A DNA stretch of 64,000 bases from Pedobacter sp. B4-66 (GCF_018492665.1 NZ_JAFVME010000001.1:620001-684000), one strand, 5' to 3'. Positions 1 through 9,213 are shown, counted from the first letter of the stretch. Program-made: numbers and translations. Notes: generated by a model from the sequence alone, not told the origin.

Positions 1-398
1 GATAATCAGAGCCCAGGTCTGGACCTTGCCCATTCTCTTGAGTAGGATCATGGGAATTAAAGAATGCTTCAGTTAGCTTCTCAAAGCTAATTATTTTAGG
101 GTCGTAGTAGACCTGAACTGATTCGGCATGTCCAGTTGTTTTAGACAAAACCTCATCGTAATTTGGATTTGCTTTGGTGCCACCTGAATAACCACTGATT
201 ACTTTATTTACACCTTTTAACTCCAGCATACATTCTTGCATTGCCCAAAAACAACCTCCGGCGTATGTTGCCACAGCTTCTCCTTTTTTCGCATCTGTTA
301 TTACAGCAAACCCATCTTTCGTTTCTAATTTTTGTACATCATTACAGGCACAGAAAAAGGTAGTAAGTAGTATAAAAAAGATCACCTTAACTTTCATA
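1..398 (-). CDS. msrA: Peptide-methionine (S)-S-oxide reductase MsrA, lipoprotein form, 3' end outside window
   Basis: Reduces methionine-S-sulfoxide in damaged proteins. The reverse strand from the ATG at 398 gives about 132 residues before the window edge. It shows the MsrA active-site motif GCFWAMQ with the catalytic Cys at residue 49, followed by GYSGG and GHAESVQVYYDP, all typical of the family. The N-terminus (MKVKVIFFILLTTFFCAC) is a hydrophobic signal with a cysteine that could be lipidated, so the enzyme probably acts in the periplasm rather than the cytoplasm. The C-terminal part with resolving cysteines is not in the window. Family is certain; the lipoprotein call is inference because the lipobox is imperfect. 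Confidence 0.93.
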
Positions 399-476
399 AT
401 CAAACTTTATGCAATATACGTGCACAATATCATTTTGATTTTCGTACCAGCTTTAATAGCAAACAGATGACAAAAA

Positions 477-505
477 AATCCGTATCACTTGATGTGATAC
501 GGATT
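477..505 (-). terminator. Rho-independent terminator of the glutamate dehydrogenase gene
   Basis: A perfect 12-bp stem (477-488 with 494-505) around a 5-nt loop lies just past the stop codon of the gene at 526-1947. On the minus strand the stem is followed by seven U residues, as expected of an intrinsic terminator. It separates glutamate dehydrogenase from msrA. Confidence 0.85.
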
Positions 506-525
506 AAAATACGTCTTTTTAAGCC

Positions 526-1947
526 CTATGGCCAAATACCAAGGTTCATATAAGAAACCGCGATTTTATCTATTGAACCAACAAAAGCAGCTGTTCTCAA
601 TGTTTGAATACCAGGCTTAGTGGCTAAACTCTCTCTGATTTCATGGTATGAATGAATCATTGTGTCTTCCAGTCCTGAATTTACAAGATCAAGTTCTGAT
701 GCTCCTTTAACAATCATCAAACGATTCTCAGCAGGAATTTTCTTACCTGTAAGATTCTCTAATGTATTGATCAGGTTTGCATTGGAATTTTCAGCATAAC
801 GGTTTTCCATACGACCAAACGCTACGTGAGAAAGGTTTTTCAACCATTCGAAATAAGAAACGGTTACACCACCAGCATTGCAATACATATCAGGGATAAT
901 GATACCACCCATTTCAGTAAATATCTCTTCGGCTTCTGGAGTAGTTGGTCCGTTTGCACCTTCAGCAATAATTCTTGCTTTAATATTACGGATGTTATTT
1001 ACTGTGAGCTGGTTCTCTAAAGCTGCCGGAACAAGAATATCACATGGTTGCTCTAATCCTTCCATTGAATTTTTGAAGTCCGTAGCTCCCGGGAATCCTA
1101 AAATAGACCCTGTATTTTTGCGATGAGCAAAAACCTCATCAATATTTAAACCATTTGCATTGTAAATAGCCCCTTCAAACTCGCAAAGACCAACAATTGT
1201 TGCTCCAAACTCTGAAAGAAATTTAGCCGAGTGGTAACCCACGTTTCCTAAACCTTGTACAATAACACGTTTATCACCTAAACCAGCTTTAAAGCCAATC
1301 TTTTGCATATCCTCGGCAACATTAACACACTCCTTAACTGCATATGCAACACCACGACCAGTAGCTTCTTTACGTCCACGGATACCATGCAAAGCGATTG
1401 GTTTTCCGGTTACACAACCTAAAGCATCCAACTGTCCCGGATTCATAGTCATATAAGTATCTGCAATCCAACTCATTTCACGCTCGCCAGATCCATAATC
1501 AGGAGCAGGAACATCAATACCGGGACCAATAAAATTCTTCTTTATCAACTCTGTGGTGTAGCGACGAGTTATAGTTTCCAACTCGGCTACAGAGTAGTTT
1601 TTAGGATTGATGCAAATACCACCTTTTGCCCCACCAAAAGGAACATTTACAATTGCACATTTATAAGTCATCAGGGCAGCTAAAGCCATCACCTCATCTT
1701 CATTTACCATTTCACTGTAACGGATACCACCCTTGGTTGGGCTCATGTGATGAGAGTGTTCTACACGCCATGCATCAATAACTTCAAATCCATTTCCTCT
1801 TCTAATTGGGAACTGGAAACGATACACACTGTTACAGGCTTTAATCTGATTTAATAGTCCCTCGGGATGGGAAGTGAACTTCGCTGCACTGTCAAAATTT
1901 TTGCACACGTCGGCAAAAAAATTTGTCTCATTTGCTGAATTAGCCAT
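526..1947 (-). CDS. Glu/Leu/Phe/Val dehydrogenase family protein, probably glutamate dehydrogenase
   Basis: Interconverts glutamate and 2-oxoglutarate plus ammonia, linking amino acid and carbon metabolism in the cytoplasm. The 473-residue product carries the N-terminal dimerization domain with the substrate-binding Lys in SPTKGGIR (K72) and the catalytic Lys in PFGGAKGG (K108). A Rossmann domain with GLGNVG lies near residue 230. Length fits bacterial and mitochondrial-type glutamate dehydrogenases. I cannot decide NAD against NADP preference by reading. It stands alone, with its own terminator downstream. A 21-bp palindrome at 2036-2056 upstream resembles sites in front of glycolysis genes at 49.6 and 51.7 kb, which suggests shared control. 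Confidence 0.9.
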   Translation of the reverse strand: MANSANETNFFADVCKNFDSAAKFTSHPEGLLNQIKACNSVYRFQFPIRRGNGFEVIDAWRVEHSHHMSPTKGGIRYSEMVNEDEVMALAALMTYKCAIVNVPFGGAKGGICINPKNYSVAELETITRRYTTELIKKNFIGPGIDVPAPDYGSGEREMSWIADTYMTMNPGQLDALGCVTGKPIALHGIRGRKEATGRGVAYAVKECVNVAEDMQKIGFKAGLGDKRVIVQGLGNVGYHSAKFLSEFGATIVGLCEFEGAIYNANGLNIDEVFAHRKNTGSILGFPGATDFKNSMEGLEQPCDILVPAALENQLTVNNIRNIKARIIAEGANGPTTPEAEEIFTEMGGIIIPDMYCNAGGVTVSYFEWLKNLSHVAFGRMENRYAENSNANLINTLENLTGKKIPAENRLMIVKGASELDLVNSGLEDTMIHSYHEIRESLATKPGIQTLRTAAFVGSIDKIAVSYMNLGIWP

Positions 1948-1991
1948 TATTTGTTTTTTATGAATTTTGAATAAGTTCTCAGTTATGAGTA

Positions 1992-2024
1992 CAAAATTGC
2001 ACTAAAAAAAACGATTAATACAAA
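1992..2024 (-). promoter_or_regulatory. Candidate promoter of glutamate dehydrogenase (Bacteroidota type)
   Basis: Read on the minus strand there is TTTG (2021-2024), a 21-bp spacer, and CAATTTTG (1992-1999). The last is one mismatch from the Bacteroidota -7 consensus TAnnTTTG. This would start transcription near 1985, about 40 nt before the ATG at 1947. Confidence 0.5.
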
Positions 2025-2035
2025 TGAAGATTTAC

Positions 2036-2056
2036 TTAGTGTATCGTGCACACTAG
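2036..2056. promoter_or_regulatory. 21-bp imperfect palindrome, candidate operator (site A)
   Basis: TTAGTGTA, five bases, then CACACTAG, giving 8-5-8 geometry. The same left half and the same spacing occur at 49613-49633 and 51742-51762. Here the site lies just upstream of the predicted -33 element of glutamate dehydrogenase. See the findings for the proposed regulator. Confidence 0.45.
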
Positions 2057-2096
2057 CCCTAAAAAGACATAAAAACGACGATTAGGCGTTTTAAAA

Positions 2097-2315
2097 TTAG
2101 TTTTTATCGGAAGATTTCTTTTCTATTTTTTTTAATCTTTTATCTAGCGAGAATAGATAAATCAACAAACCAACAAGAATTATGACAATGCAGATCACAA
2201 CAACATATATCTTTCCGTTACTGCGTAAAGCATCAGCCATCTCCACATCATTGGATTGAGCAAACAATTGCACTGAACTTAATAACAGCATTAAAGCAAA
2301 TATGATCTTCTTCAT
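2097..2315 (-). CDS. CcmD-like small membrane protein of cytochrome c maturation
   Basis: A 72-residue protein with a signal-like N-terminus (cleavage plausible after FAQ, about residue 20), one membrane helix at about residues 37-56, and a Lys-rich cytoplasmic tail. It starts one nucleotide after the ccmC stop codon, so the two are translated together. In Bacteroidota a small CcmD-like protein usually follows ccmC and supports haem export for cytochrome c assembly. The sequence itself is too short and simple to prove this; the call rests on size, topology and position. Confidence 0.7.
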   Translation of the reverse strand: MKKIIFALMLLLSSVQLFAQSNDVEMADALRSNGKIYVVVICIVIILVGLLIYLFSLDKRLKKIEKKSSDKN

Positions 2316-2316
2316 C

Positions 2317-2976
2317 TTATGAGTTTTGTTTGTTTTCTATTGTACGGATTCTGAATCTAATGGTATAAATCCAATAGCCAATTATTGACCAACCAATAAA
2401 AGCCGGATATAAAACAGCGCGCATACGGCTGTCTAAATCATAACTATTAAAACCTGGATTACCCCCATTTCCGGGATGTAGAGAGTCAGATAAACGAGGT
2501 AATACCATTATGAGTACCACCATCATCGGAAACGCAAAAATATTGTATATGGCCGATATTTTAGCTCTTTTTTGTTGCTCATCTATAGCATTTCTTAGAA
2601 CCAGATAAGCAAAATATAAAAGTATAGCTACTGCTGTAAAGTTCTGTTTCACATCAAAGCTCCAAAACTGCCCCCAGGTAAACTTAGCCCAAACTGCACC
2701 TGTTACTAAGCCAAGTATACTAAAAACGATCCCCACATTTACACTTTCTACCGCTCTGATATCATCGGCTTCTTTTCCGTATAACAAGTTTTTAATACTG
2801 TAGAATACTGAAATTGAGAACAAGGTAAGCATGGCAAACCACATAGGTACGTGAAAATACAGGTTACGTATTGTTTCATTTAATATAGCTAAATGAGGTA
2901 CACCTAAAAGTAATCCTGCAATGGCGGTATATATAACTAATACCGACCCTAAAATTTTCCACCAAAGTTTGTTCAT
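2317..2976 (-). CDS. ccmC: Haem exporter subunit CcmC / CcsA-family cytochrome c assembly protein
   Basis: A 219-residue inner-membrane protein with about six hydrophobic segments. It carries a tryptophan-rich WGQFWSFD stretch near residue 125, a variant of the WWD signature that holds haem at the membrane surface in CcmC/CcmF/CcsA proteins. The family exports or presents haem for attachment to c-type apocytochromes. The ccmD-like gene lies 1 nt downstream and ccmB about 50 nt upstream, all on the minus strand, so this is a ccm operon. A ccmA ATPase is not visible next to them. Confidence 0.9.
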   Translation of the reverse strand: MNKLWWKILGSVLVIYTAIAGLLLGVPHLAILNETIRNLYFHVPMWFAMLTLFSISVFYSIKNLLYGKEADDIRAVESVNVGIVFSILGLVTGAVWAKFTWGQFWSFDVKQNFTAVAILLYFAYLVLRNAIDEQQKRAKISAIYNIFAFPMMVVLIMVLPRLSDSLHPGNGGNPGFNSYDLDSRMRAVLYPAFIGWSIIGYWIYTIRFRIRTIENKQNS

Positions 2977-3027
2977 TATATAGGCTTAATTGTAACAAAG
3001 GTAATAACTGGCCTGTGCATTTCCCAC

Positions 3028-3687
3028 TTAATCTCTCCATAGATATGGAAAAAGTAGTAAGGTTACTGCAGCAACCAGGGCATTTATGATTAAAAGCAAA
3101 CCAATTTCATCCAAACTTACGCTTCTGTCCAGTCCATCTATTGCATTTTTTGTCAATTTTATCAGCACAATCAGCACCGGTATAATAACTGGGAAGCTCA
3201 ATATTGCCATCAACATACCGCCATTACCTGCTTTTGAGGCAATTGCCGAGATCATTGTAAAAATGGTTGAAAAACTTAAGCTACCCAATACAGTTGCAAC
3301 GATGTAAAGTCCAAGATCCTGAGGCACATAATCAAATACCATCATGTAAAAAAACAATGCAATAAGGGTAAGCAGCATCATTAATAGCACATTATAGATT
3401 GTTTTTGAAATGATGAGTGCTAATGGGCTTGCTATGGTATAAATGTACAGCTGCTGACCTTTACTTTCATGTAAAAACCCTTTCGAAACTGCATTTATAG
3501 AGGCAAAGAGCATGATAATCCAAAACAATGCATTCCAGGTAACCGGAACAATACTGACAAAAGACAGGAAACAAACAAAAACGGTTGATACTACATAAAG
3601 CAGAACGCCATTAAGTGCATATTTCGAGCGCCATTCCAGCAGTACCTCTTTCTTAATTAAATATTTTACCTGGTGTAGTAATTGCAT
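3028..3687 (-). CDS. ccmB: Haem exporter protein CcmB (ABC transporter permease)
   Basis: A 219-residue membrane protein with about six predicted helices. The N-terminal LIKKEVLLEWRSKYALNG stretch and the following GV/LLY helix are typical of CcmB. CcmB forms the membrane part of the CcmAB(CD) system that releases haem from the chaperone CcmE during cytochrome c maturation. It heads the three-gene minus-strand cluster ccmB-ccmC-ccmD-like and is divergent from the DUF421 gene. The ATPase partner must be encoded elsewhere. Confidence 0.88.
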   Translation of the reverse strand: MQLLHQVKYLIKKEVLLEWRSKYALNGVLLYVVSTVFVCFLSFVSIVPVTWNALFWIIMLFASINAVSKGFLHESKGQQLYIYTIASPLALIISKTIYNVLLMMLLTLIALFFYMMVFDYVPQDLGLYIVATVLGSLSFSTIFTMISAIASKAGNGGMLMAILSFPVIIPVLIVLIKLTKNAIDGLDRSVSLDEIGLLLIINALVAAVTLLLFPYLWRD

Positions 3688-3787
3688 GCTGTGGCAAAGA
3701 TAATTTTTAATCGCTTATTTTCGAGCTATATGAATGTTTTGTAAACTAAATATGAATATTATTGTAGTAGAAAATGAATCCCAAGCT

Positions 3788-4303
3788 ATGAATGAGTATT
3801 TAGATATCATATTAAGGAGTCTTGCAGTTTATGCATTTATGCTTGTCGCCATTCGCTTAACCGGCAAAAAGGAGCTCTCACAGCTTAATACCACCGATGT
3901 TGTATTGATTTTACTCATCAGTAATGCTGTTCAAAACGCTATGGTAGGCAACAATACAAGCCTTTGGGGAGGATTGGTTGCCGCAGCAGTATTGTTTGCT
4001 TTAAACTTCGCTTTAAAGAAACTCATGTTTAAAAGCAAAAGGCTGAGAGATCTTATCTCCCAGCATCCTGAAATCCTTATCCATAATGGCAAATTAAATT
4101 TCGACAAGCTTGGCAAGCTGGATATTACCAACGAGGAACTTGAAGAAGCCATGAGGGAACATGGAATTGAAAAATATAAAGATGTAAAACTTGCTATCCT
4201 TGAAGTAGATGGAAACATCAGCATCATCAGTGGTGATGAAACACTGAAACATACCCAATTTAAAAGAAAAAGAAAACACAAATCACTTGGCGATTTGAAC
4301 TAA
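3788..4303 (+). CDS. DUF421 (YetF-like) membrane protein
   Basis: Three membrane helices in the first 85 residues contain RLTGKKELSQLNTTDVVLILLISNAVQNAM, shown here in parts: RLTGKKELSQL then DVVLILLISNA. A soluble C-terminal domain follows. This is the DUF421 arrangement seen in Bacillus YetF/YdfS relatives, whose function is poorly known. The open frame extends upstream to 3734, but homologues begin just before the first helix, so I prefer the ATG at 3788 (171 residues). It is convergent with the gene ending at 4317. Confidence 0.85.
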   Translation: MNEYLDIILRSLAVYAFMLVAIRLTGKKELSQLNTTDVVLILLISNAVQNAMVGNNTSLWGGLVAAAVLFALNFALKKLMFKSKRLRDLISQHPEILIHNGKLNFDKLGKLDITNEELEEAMREHGIEKYKDVKLAILEVDGNISIISGDETLKHTQFKRKRKHKSLGDLN

Positions 4304-4316
4304 CCCGCTCTTTTAC

Positions 4317-4730
4317 CTATTTAACTTCAGCAACTTCACTCACCATAATAACCTTTGGTTTTCTTACGGTAATTAAAATAAATGCTCCGGCAGCAATAAC
4401 ATACCAACCCCATTTATACTTTACCATACCTGCACCAAAATTGATTAGCTTGGTAAAATGAAGAAAGCTAAATGAATCGTGTGCTTTAAAATAAATACCG
4501 GCCAAAGTAATCAGCACTAACACAATTCCGCCCCAACCAGCAAGTTTTATAAGTCCGGCTTTATTTGCAAACGCACCTATTAATCCAATTACTACCAGTA
4601 GATAAAAAGCAATGGCTAACCGCTGGTCAATATCAAAATAATTCCAGTTACCAATAATTGGAATACGCATAAGCGGACACATCCCTCCTACGGCCATAAT
4701 TACTGACCCTATAATTCCTTGCAGTCTCAT
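4317..4730 (-). CDS. Hypothetical four-helix membrane protein downstream of gldC
   Basis: A 137-residue protein with four hydrophobic segments (about residues 5-20, 38-55, 62-83 and 108-124). I do not recognise its family. It starts 5 nt after the gldC stop and is the last gene of the minus-strand set helicase, 92-residue membrane protein, gldC, this gene. The tight spacing suggests one transcript. No catalytic motif is visible. Confidence 0.7.
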   Translation of the reverse strand: MRLQGIIGSVIMAVGGMCPLMRIPIIGNWNYFDIDQRLAIAFYLLVVIGLIGAFANKAGLIKLAGWGGIVLVLITLAGIYFKAHDSFSFLHFTKLINFGAGMVKYKWGWYVIAAGAFILITVRKPKVIMVSEVAEVK

Positions 4731-4735
4731 TTTAC

Positions 4736-5071
4736 TTATCCCTGAGTGTTGATTCCCATTTTATCCGCAAAATGTGCGCAATAATCACGCAAATCTTCAA
4801 CTATAAGCGTTTCTCCGGTAGCCTTTAAAAAACTATCCCCCATAGTTTGTAGTGTTTCATAAAAAAAACGCTTCATCTCATCAACTGGCATATCTTTAGT
4901 CCAAAGGTCAATACGCATTGAGTTTTTATAGTTATGATCCCATAATGCAAGCATCATAGACTTAACCGGAACTTGTTCCTGAGTTTGTGCATCTGTAGAT
5001 TCCCAAAGGATATTATCAGGAACATTATTATCGTCTAATTGAACGGTGATTTTAATTTCTGCTTGCTTCAT
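4736..5071 (-). CDS. gldC: Gliding motility protein GldC
   Basis: The 111-residue product matches GldC in length and features: it opens with a beta-rich stretch (AEIKITVQLDDNNVPDNILW), continues with ALWDHNYKNSMRIDLWTKDM, and ends with a DLRDYCAHFADKMGI helix. In Flavobacterium johnsoniae GldC makes gliding more efficient but is not essential; its molecular role is unclear. The start codon overlaps the stop of the upstream 92-residue gene (TAATG), a sign of translational coupling. Confidence 0.9.
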   Translation of the reverse strand: MKQAEIKITVQLDDNNVPDNILWESTDAQTQEQVPVKSMMLALWDHNYKNSMRIDLWTKDMPVDEMKRFFYETLQTMGDSFLKATGETLIVEDLRDYCAHFADKMGINTQG

Positions 5072-5349
5072 TAACTTATACTAGCTTTTATTATAAATAT
5101 TAAAATGGTGATGAAAATAACTAACATGCCTTCTACAACCCATAGTTTTTTGATGTTTAAAATAAACCTTCTAAAAATTTGATCGGAGATGAAAGCAACA
5201 ATTGCGGTTAAAAAACTAAATCCTGCCAAAATCCCAGTAATATCTACATATTTAGGATTCCCCTCTTCTTTCTTATTTATCAGCAGTAGCACAGCGATAA
5301 CCAGACAAATGGCAGAAACAATATTAAGGGGTGTCAGTTTTACTTTCAA
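5071..5349 (-). CDS. Hypothetical three-helix membrane protein with TTG start
   Basis: A 92-residue protein with hydrophobic segments at about 9-24, 38-58 and 70-89; family not recognised. The only usable start is a TTG at 5349. The frame is closed upstream by the TAG stop of the RNA helicase, which lies in the same frame only three codons earlier. The gene overlaps the gldC start (TAATG), so it belongs to the helicase-gldC operon. Confidence 0.65.
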   Translation of the reverse strand: MKVKLTPLNIVSAICLVIAVLLLINKKEEGNPKYVDITGILAGFSFLTAIVAFISDQIFRRFILNIKKLWVVEGMLVIFITILIFIIKASIS

Positions 5350-5358
5350 TGTCTTTAA

Positions 5359-6681
5359 CTATTTTTTGAATTTCTTCTTTTTCCACGCAGGCTGCTTATT
5401 TGTTTTATTTCTTGCAGCGGCTGCAATTGCGGCAGCATGTTTTTTCTCATGAAAAGCACCTTTAAAATCAGGGTCTTCTTTACGCTTTTGATCGTCAATA
5501 GCACGATTTATGGCCTGTTTTTCCTCATAAGGTGTTTCTTCCACAAAAACTTCCGGTGGTAAAGGTACAACAGGGATCTCCTGTCTTATTAATTTTTGTA
5601 TTTTCTCAATGTAATATTTTTCGGCAGGCGTATAAAAAGTAAGTGCATCTCCTTTAGAATATGCTCTTCCAGTACGGCCAATTCTATGTACATAATCTTC
5701 AATAATGATTGGTACATCAAAATTAATTACATGACTTACTTCCGAAACATCTATACCTCTTGATGCCACATCGGTTGCTACCAATACTCTGATATTACCT
5801 TCTTTAAAATTATTTATGGAGTTAATCCTCGTATTCTGACCTTTATTAGCATGGATTACCCTAACAGCCTCTGCTCCAAACCTACGCTCAATAAAACTAA
5901 AAATATTATCGGCTACAGTTTTTGTTTTACAGAAAATGATAAGTCTTTTAAACTCCTCATCATTTTTCATTAAGTGCTGTAGCAAGTTAATCTTCGTTTT
6001 GAAGTTTGGTACTTCGTACAAAGTTTGTGTAACCGTTGCTGCCGGCGTTGCCTGCTCTGCTACCTCAATTATAGTTGGGTGCTTTAAAAAGTCCCCAGCA
6101 ATCTTTTGTACAAGATTACTCATTGTAGCCGAAAACAAAAGGTTTTGTCTTTTGCGGGGTACAACCTCTAAAATTCTATGAATAGAGCCGATAAAGCCCA
6201 TATCCATCATTTTATCTGCCTCATCAAGCACCAAAAACTTTAGGTATTGGGTATTGATATGTCCTGCCAGATAAATATCTAAAAATCTCCCTGGGGTAGC
6301 AACGATTATATCAACACCGGCTTTAATTTGTTCAATCTGAGTTTTAGGCCCAAGTCCTCCATAAACAACAACAGTACGCAGATCTGTATATTTAGAAAAG
6401 ATCTGGATATGTTCAGTAATCTGCATTGCAAGCTCTCTTGTTGGAGCTAATATTAATGCACGTGCAGAATCACCCTGTGCATATTTCAATTGCATCAAAA
6501 TAGGCAACACATAGGCCGCAGTTTTACCGGTTCCGGTTTCGGCAATACCGAAAATATCCTGACCGGATAATACAGGTGCTATTGCTTTTTCTTGTATTGG
6601 AGTTGCAACAGTAAATCCGGCATCGGCAACAGCATTTAAAATCTGTCGATTTAGGTTAAACTCTTCGAATTTTTTGGGCAT
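5359..6681 (-). CDS. DEAD-box ATP-dependent RNA helicase (RhlE-like)
   Basis: Unwinds RNA structure using ATP. All core motifs are visible in order: Q-motif (F near residue 5, ATPIQEKAI), motif I AETGTGKT near 45, PTRELA, TPGR, the DEAD box, SAT, and in the second RecA domain HRIGRTGR near 335. The C-terminus is a basic tail ending KKKKFKK, common in RhlE-type helicases of Bacteroidota and likely to hold RNA. The 440-residue length is normal. It leads the operon that includes gldC. Confidence 0.93.
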   Translation of the reverse strand: MPKKFEEFNLNRQILNAVADAGFTVATPIQEKAIAPVLSGQDIFGIAETGTGKTAAYVLPILMQLKYAQGDSARALILAPTRELAMQITEHIQIFSKYTDLRTVVVYGGLGPKTQIEQIKAGVDIIVATPGRFLDIYLAGHINTQYLKFLVLDEADKMMDMGFIGSIHRILEVVPRKRQNLLFSATMSNLVQKIAGDFLKHPTIIEVAEQATPAATVTQTLYEVPNFKTKINLLQHLMKNDEEFKRLIIFCKTKTVADNIFSFIERRFGAEAVRVIHANKGQNTRINSINNFKEGNIRVLVATDVASRGIDVSEVSHVINFDVPIIIEDYVHRIGRTGRAYSKGDALTFYTPAEKYYIEKIQKLIRQEIPVVPLPPEVFVEETPYEEKQAINRAIDDQKRKEDPDFKGAFHEKKHAAAIAAAARNKTNKQPAWKKKKFKK

Positions 6682-6802
6682 TCGGCAAAAATAGTCAAAA
6701 TTTATTTACTGACCTGTGGTTTTTAACTGGCACATTATTCTGACTTCTGTTTTTATTGTGAGCATAGCGGCATCAAAGAAATTTTTATTTAAGTTTGACA
6801 CC

Positions 6803-8137
6803 ATGAATACCATACTGATAAAAGCTGCTTCAATTGTAAATGAAGGCCGAATAGTAGTCGCCGACGTACTCATCAAGGCTGGGTTTATTGAAAAAATTGC
6901 ACCTAACATTGATGAACCTGCCGATCAGGAAATCAATGCGGAAGGATTACATCTCTTTCCTGGAATGATAGATGACCAAGTCCATTTCAGAGAACCAGGG
7001 CTTACTGACAAGGCAGATATTTTTTCTGAAAGTATGGCTGCAGTAGCTGGTGGGATTACTTCCTTTATGGAAATGCCCAATACAATTCCAAACACATTAA
7101 CGCAGGAATTACTTGCAGATAAGTATCAGATTGCAGCCGAAATGTCGCTTGCCAACTACTCCTTTTTTATGGGTGCATCAAATACCAATATTGAAGAAGT
7201 ACTAAAAACTGATCCTAAAAATGTTTGTGGAATTAAAGTTTTTATGGGTTCTTCAACCGGCAATATGCTTGTTGACAATGAAACGGTCCTAGAAAACATT
7301 TTCAAAGAAGCTCCAATGTTGGTAGCAACTCATTGTGAGGATGAGGCAACCATACGAGCTAATATGGCCTTATACAAAGAAAAGTATGGCGAGAACATCA
7401 CTATTGATATGCATCCGCTTATCAGAAGTGCCGAGGCTTGTTATATTTCTTCGTCGATGGCTATTGAACTTGCAAAAAAGCATGGAACACGCCTACACAT
7501 TTTACACATATCAACTGGCCGAGAGGTTGCGTTATTTGACAACATAACTCCTTTAAAGGATAAGAAAATCACAGCAGAAGCCTGCATTCATCATCTATGG
7601 TTTGATGACAAGGATTACGCTACCAAAGGAAACTGGATAAAATGGAACCCTGCTGTAAAAACAGCGGAAGATAAAGATGCCATTCTAAAAGGAGTACTTG
7701 ACAATTACATCGATGTTATAGCTACTGACCATGCCCCACATACCATTCCTGAAAAGGAACAATCTTACCTGAAAGCTCCATCTGGCGGTCCATTAGTACA
7801 ACATGCATTGCCTGCTTTATTTGAAATGTATCATCAAAAAAAGATCACCTTAGAAAAGATAGCTGAAAAAACGGCACACAATGTTGCTACTTGTTTCAAT
7901 ATCGACAAAAGAGGTTTCATCAGAGAAGGCTATTGGGCAGATCTTGTTTTAGTAAACTTGAATGATCCATTTAAAGTAACCAGACAAAATGTGCTTTACA
8001 AATGTGGTTGGTCGCCTTTTGAAGGCCAAACATTCCAGGCAGAAGTAACCCACACCTTTGTGTCGGGTAACCTTGCTTATCAAAAAGGACGATTCATGAC
8101 TAGAGAAAACGGAAAAAGATTAACCTTTAATAGGTAA
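6803..8137 (+). CDS. pyrC: Dihydroorotase (class I type, Bacteroidota variant)
   Basis: Cyclises carbamoyl aspartate to dihydroorotate in pyrimidine synthesis. The amidohydrolase motifs are FPGMIDDQVHFREPG, KVFMGSSTG (candidate carboxylated Lys), ATHCED, HILHIST and ATDHAPHT. The usual HxH metal pair reads QVH (Q59, H61), so one classical metal ligand is a glutamine. From memory other Bacteroidota dihydroorotases share this. I chose the ATG at 6803 (444 residues) because the open frame upstream to 6716 encodes an extra segment absent from the family. The DUF3810 gene overlaps its stop by one base (TAATG). Confidence 0.9.
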   Translation: MNTILIKAASIVNEGRIVVADVLIKAGFIEKIAPNIDEPADQEINAEGLHLFPGMIDDQVHFREPGLTDKADIFSESMAAVAGGITSFMEMPNTIPNTLTQELLADKYQIAAEMSLANYSFFMGASNTNIEEVLKTDPKNVCGIKVFMGSSTGNMLVDNETVLENIFKEAPMLVATHCEDEATIRANMALYKEKYGENITIDMHPLIRSAEACYISSSMAIELAKKHGTRLHILHISTGREVALFDNITPLKDKKITAEACIHHLWFDDKDYATKGNWIKWNPAVKTAEDKDAILKGVLDNYIDVIATDHAPHTIPEKEQSYLKAPSGGPLVQHALPALFEMYHQKKITLEKIAEKTAHNVATCFNIDKRGFIREGYWADLVLVNLNDPFKVTRQNVLYKCGWSPFEGQTFQAEVTHTFVSGNLAYQKGRFMTRENGKRLTFNR

Positions 8138-9213
8138 TGAATGCAGCTTATAAACCTGAAATACGAAAGTTTGTTATCCTGTTATCTCTTTCAGTAATTG
8201 TATTTTTAGCTGGCTTTTTTAGCCAGCTTATTGAAAATATTTACTCAGAAGGGATTTACCAGGTTAGCTCAGTTGTTCAGCGTTTTATAAGTTCATTAGT
8301 TCCTTTTGCGCTTGGCGATTTTCTTTATTTGCTACTAATTCTTTTTGTTCTCAGAAGCTTATTCCTATTCTATAAAAAGATAGTAGCCAAATCATTAAAA
8401 AGAGGAGATCGGGTAAGAGTACCATTACAGATACTCAACTTTATTCTTATTCTTTATTTACTCTTTAAAATCCTTTGGGGCTTAAACTATTCGCGCCCTT
8501 CTGTTTCTAAACAACTAGGCATAAGCGATGAGAAATACAATACTACCGAACTGGTTTTGCTTGGAAAATTTTTCATTAACAAACTGAATCATCTCCAGAA
8601 AGTCAAAAAAACCAGGTACAGTATTACTGAATTAGAGACTAAAGCTAAAGCCGGATATAATAAAATGGAGCAAACAAACTCCATTTTCAAATACCGTAGT
8701 CCTGCTGTAAAGCCTGTTTTAAACAGTTGGGTAGTTACTAAAATTGGTATTGAAGGATATTACAACCCACTTTCGGGAGAGGCCAATGTAAATACCAGAC
8801 TGCCTTCAATTTCATTGCCTTTTGTTACTTGTCATGAAATAGCTCATCAGCTTGGCATCGGTCGCGAGGATGAGGCAAATCTTATCGGCTATTTGGTTGC
8901 CTCAAACAGTACCGATCCTATTTTTCAATATTCAGCATCTTATGCAATGTTAAAAAGCATCCTTTTTGAGGTCAGAATTAAATCTCAGGAAGATTATGAT
9001 GCTCTTTATGCCACCATTAATACACGCACGATACAGGACTTCAAAAACGATCGTGATTTTTGGCGCAAGTATAATAACGAGATGTTTGGATACCTTGATG
9101 TTGCTTTCGACAGGCTCTTAAAGCTTAACAACCAACAGAAAGGCACAGATAGCTATCAGGACATTGTTCTTTGGCTTTATAATATCCATAAAAAGGAACT
9201 GCGAAATCAATAA
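8137..9213 (+). CDS. DUF3810 membrane protein with HExxH putative metalloprotease motif
   Basis: A 358-residue protein with three N-terminal membrane helices (about 12-30, 52-78 and 96-114) and a large extracytoplasmic domain. That domain contains CHEIAHQLGIGREDEAN, an HExxH zinc motif at H233/E234/H237 with a downstream Glu as likely third ligand. This is the DUF3810 family; proteolysis is inferred from the motif only. It is translationally coupled to pyrC by a TAATG overlap, although no functional link is obvious. Confidence 0.85.
   Translation: MNAAYKPEIRKFVILLSLSVIVFLAGFFSQLIENIYSEGIYQVSSVVQRFISSLVPFALGDFLYLLLILFVLRSLFLFYKKIVAKSLKRGDRVRVPLQILNFILILYLLFKILWGLNYSRPSVSKQLGISDEKYNTTELVLLGKFFINKLNHLQKVKKTRYSITELETKAKAGYNKMEQTNSIFKYRSPAVKPVLNSWVVTKIGIEGYYNPLSGEANVNTRLPSISLPFVTCHEIAHQLGIGREDEANLIGYLVASNSTDPIFQYSASYAMLKSILFEVRIKSQEDYDALYATINTRTIQDFKNDRDFWRKYNNEMFGYLDVAFDRLLKLNNQQKGTDSYQDIVLWLYNIHKKELRNQ

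Noticed and set aside
826..1126. Plus-strand open frames inside glutamate dehydrogenase
   Set aside because: They are antisense shadows of a strongly conserved coding sequence.
3734..3787. Longer N-terminus for the DUF421 protein
   Set aside because: The added 18 residues precede the conserved start of the family and are not hydrophobic or conserved as far as I can tell.
5350..5361. Possible read-through fusion of the RNA helicase with the downstream 92-residue membrane protein (same frame, single TAG between)
   Set aside because: The helicase ends in a normal basic tail and there is no sign of a recoding element; a TTG restart explains the arrangement.
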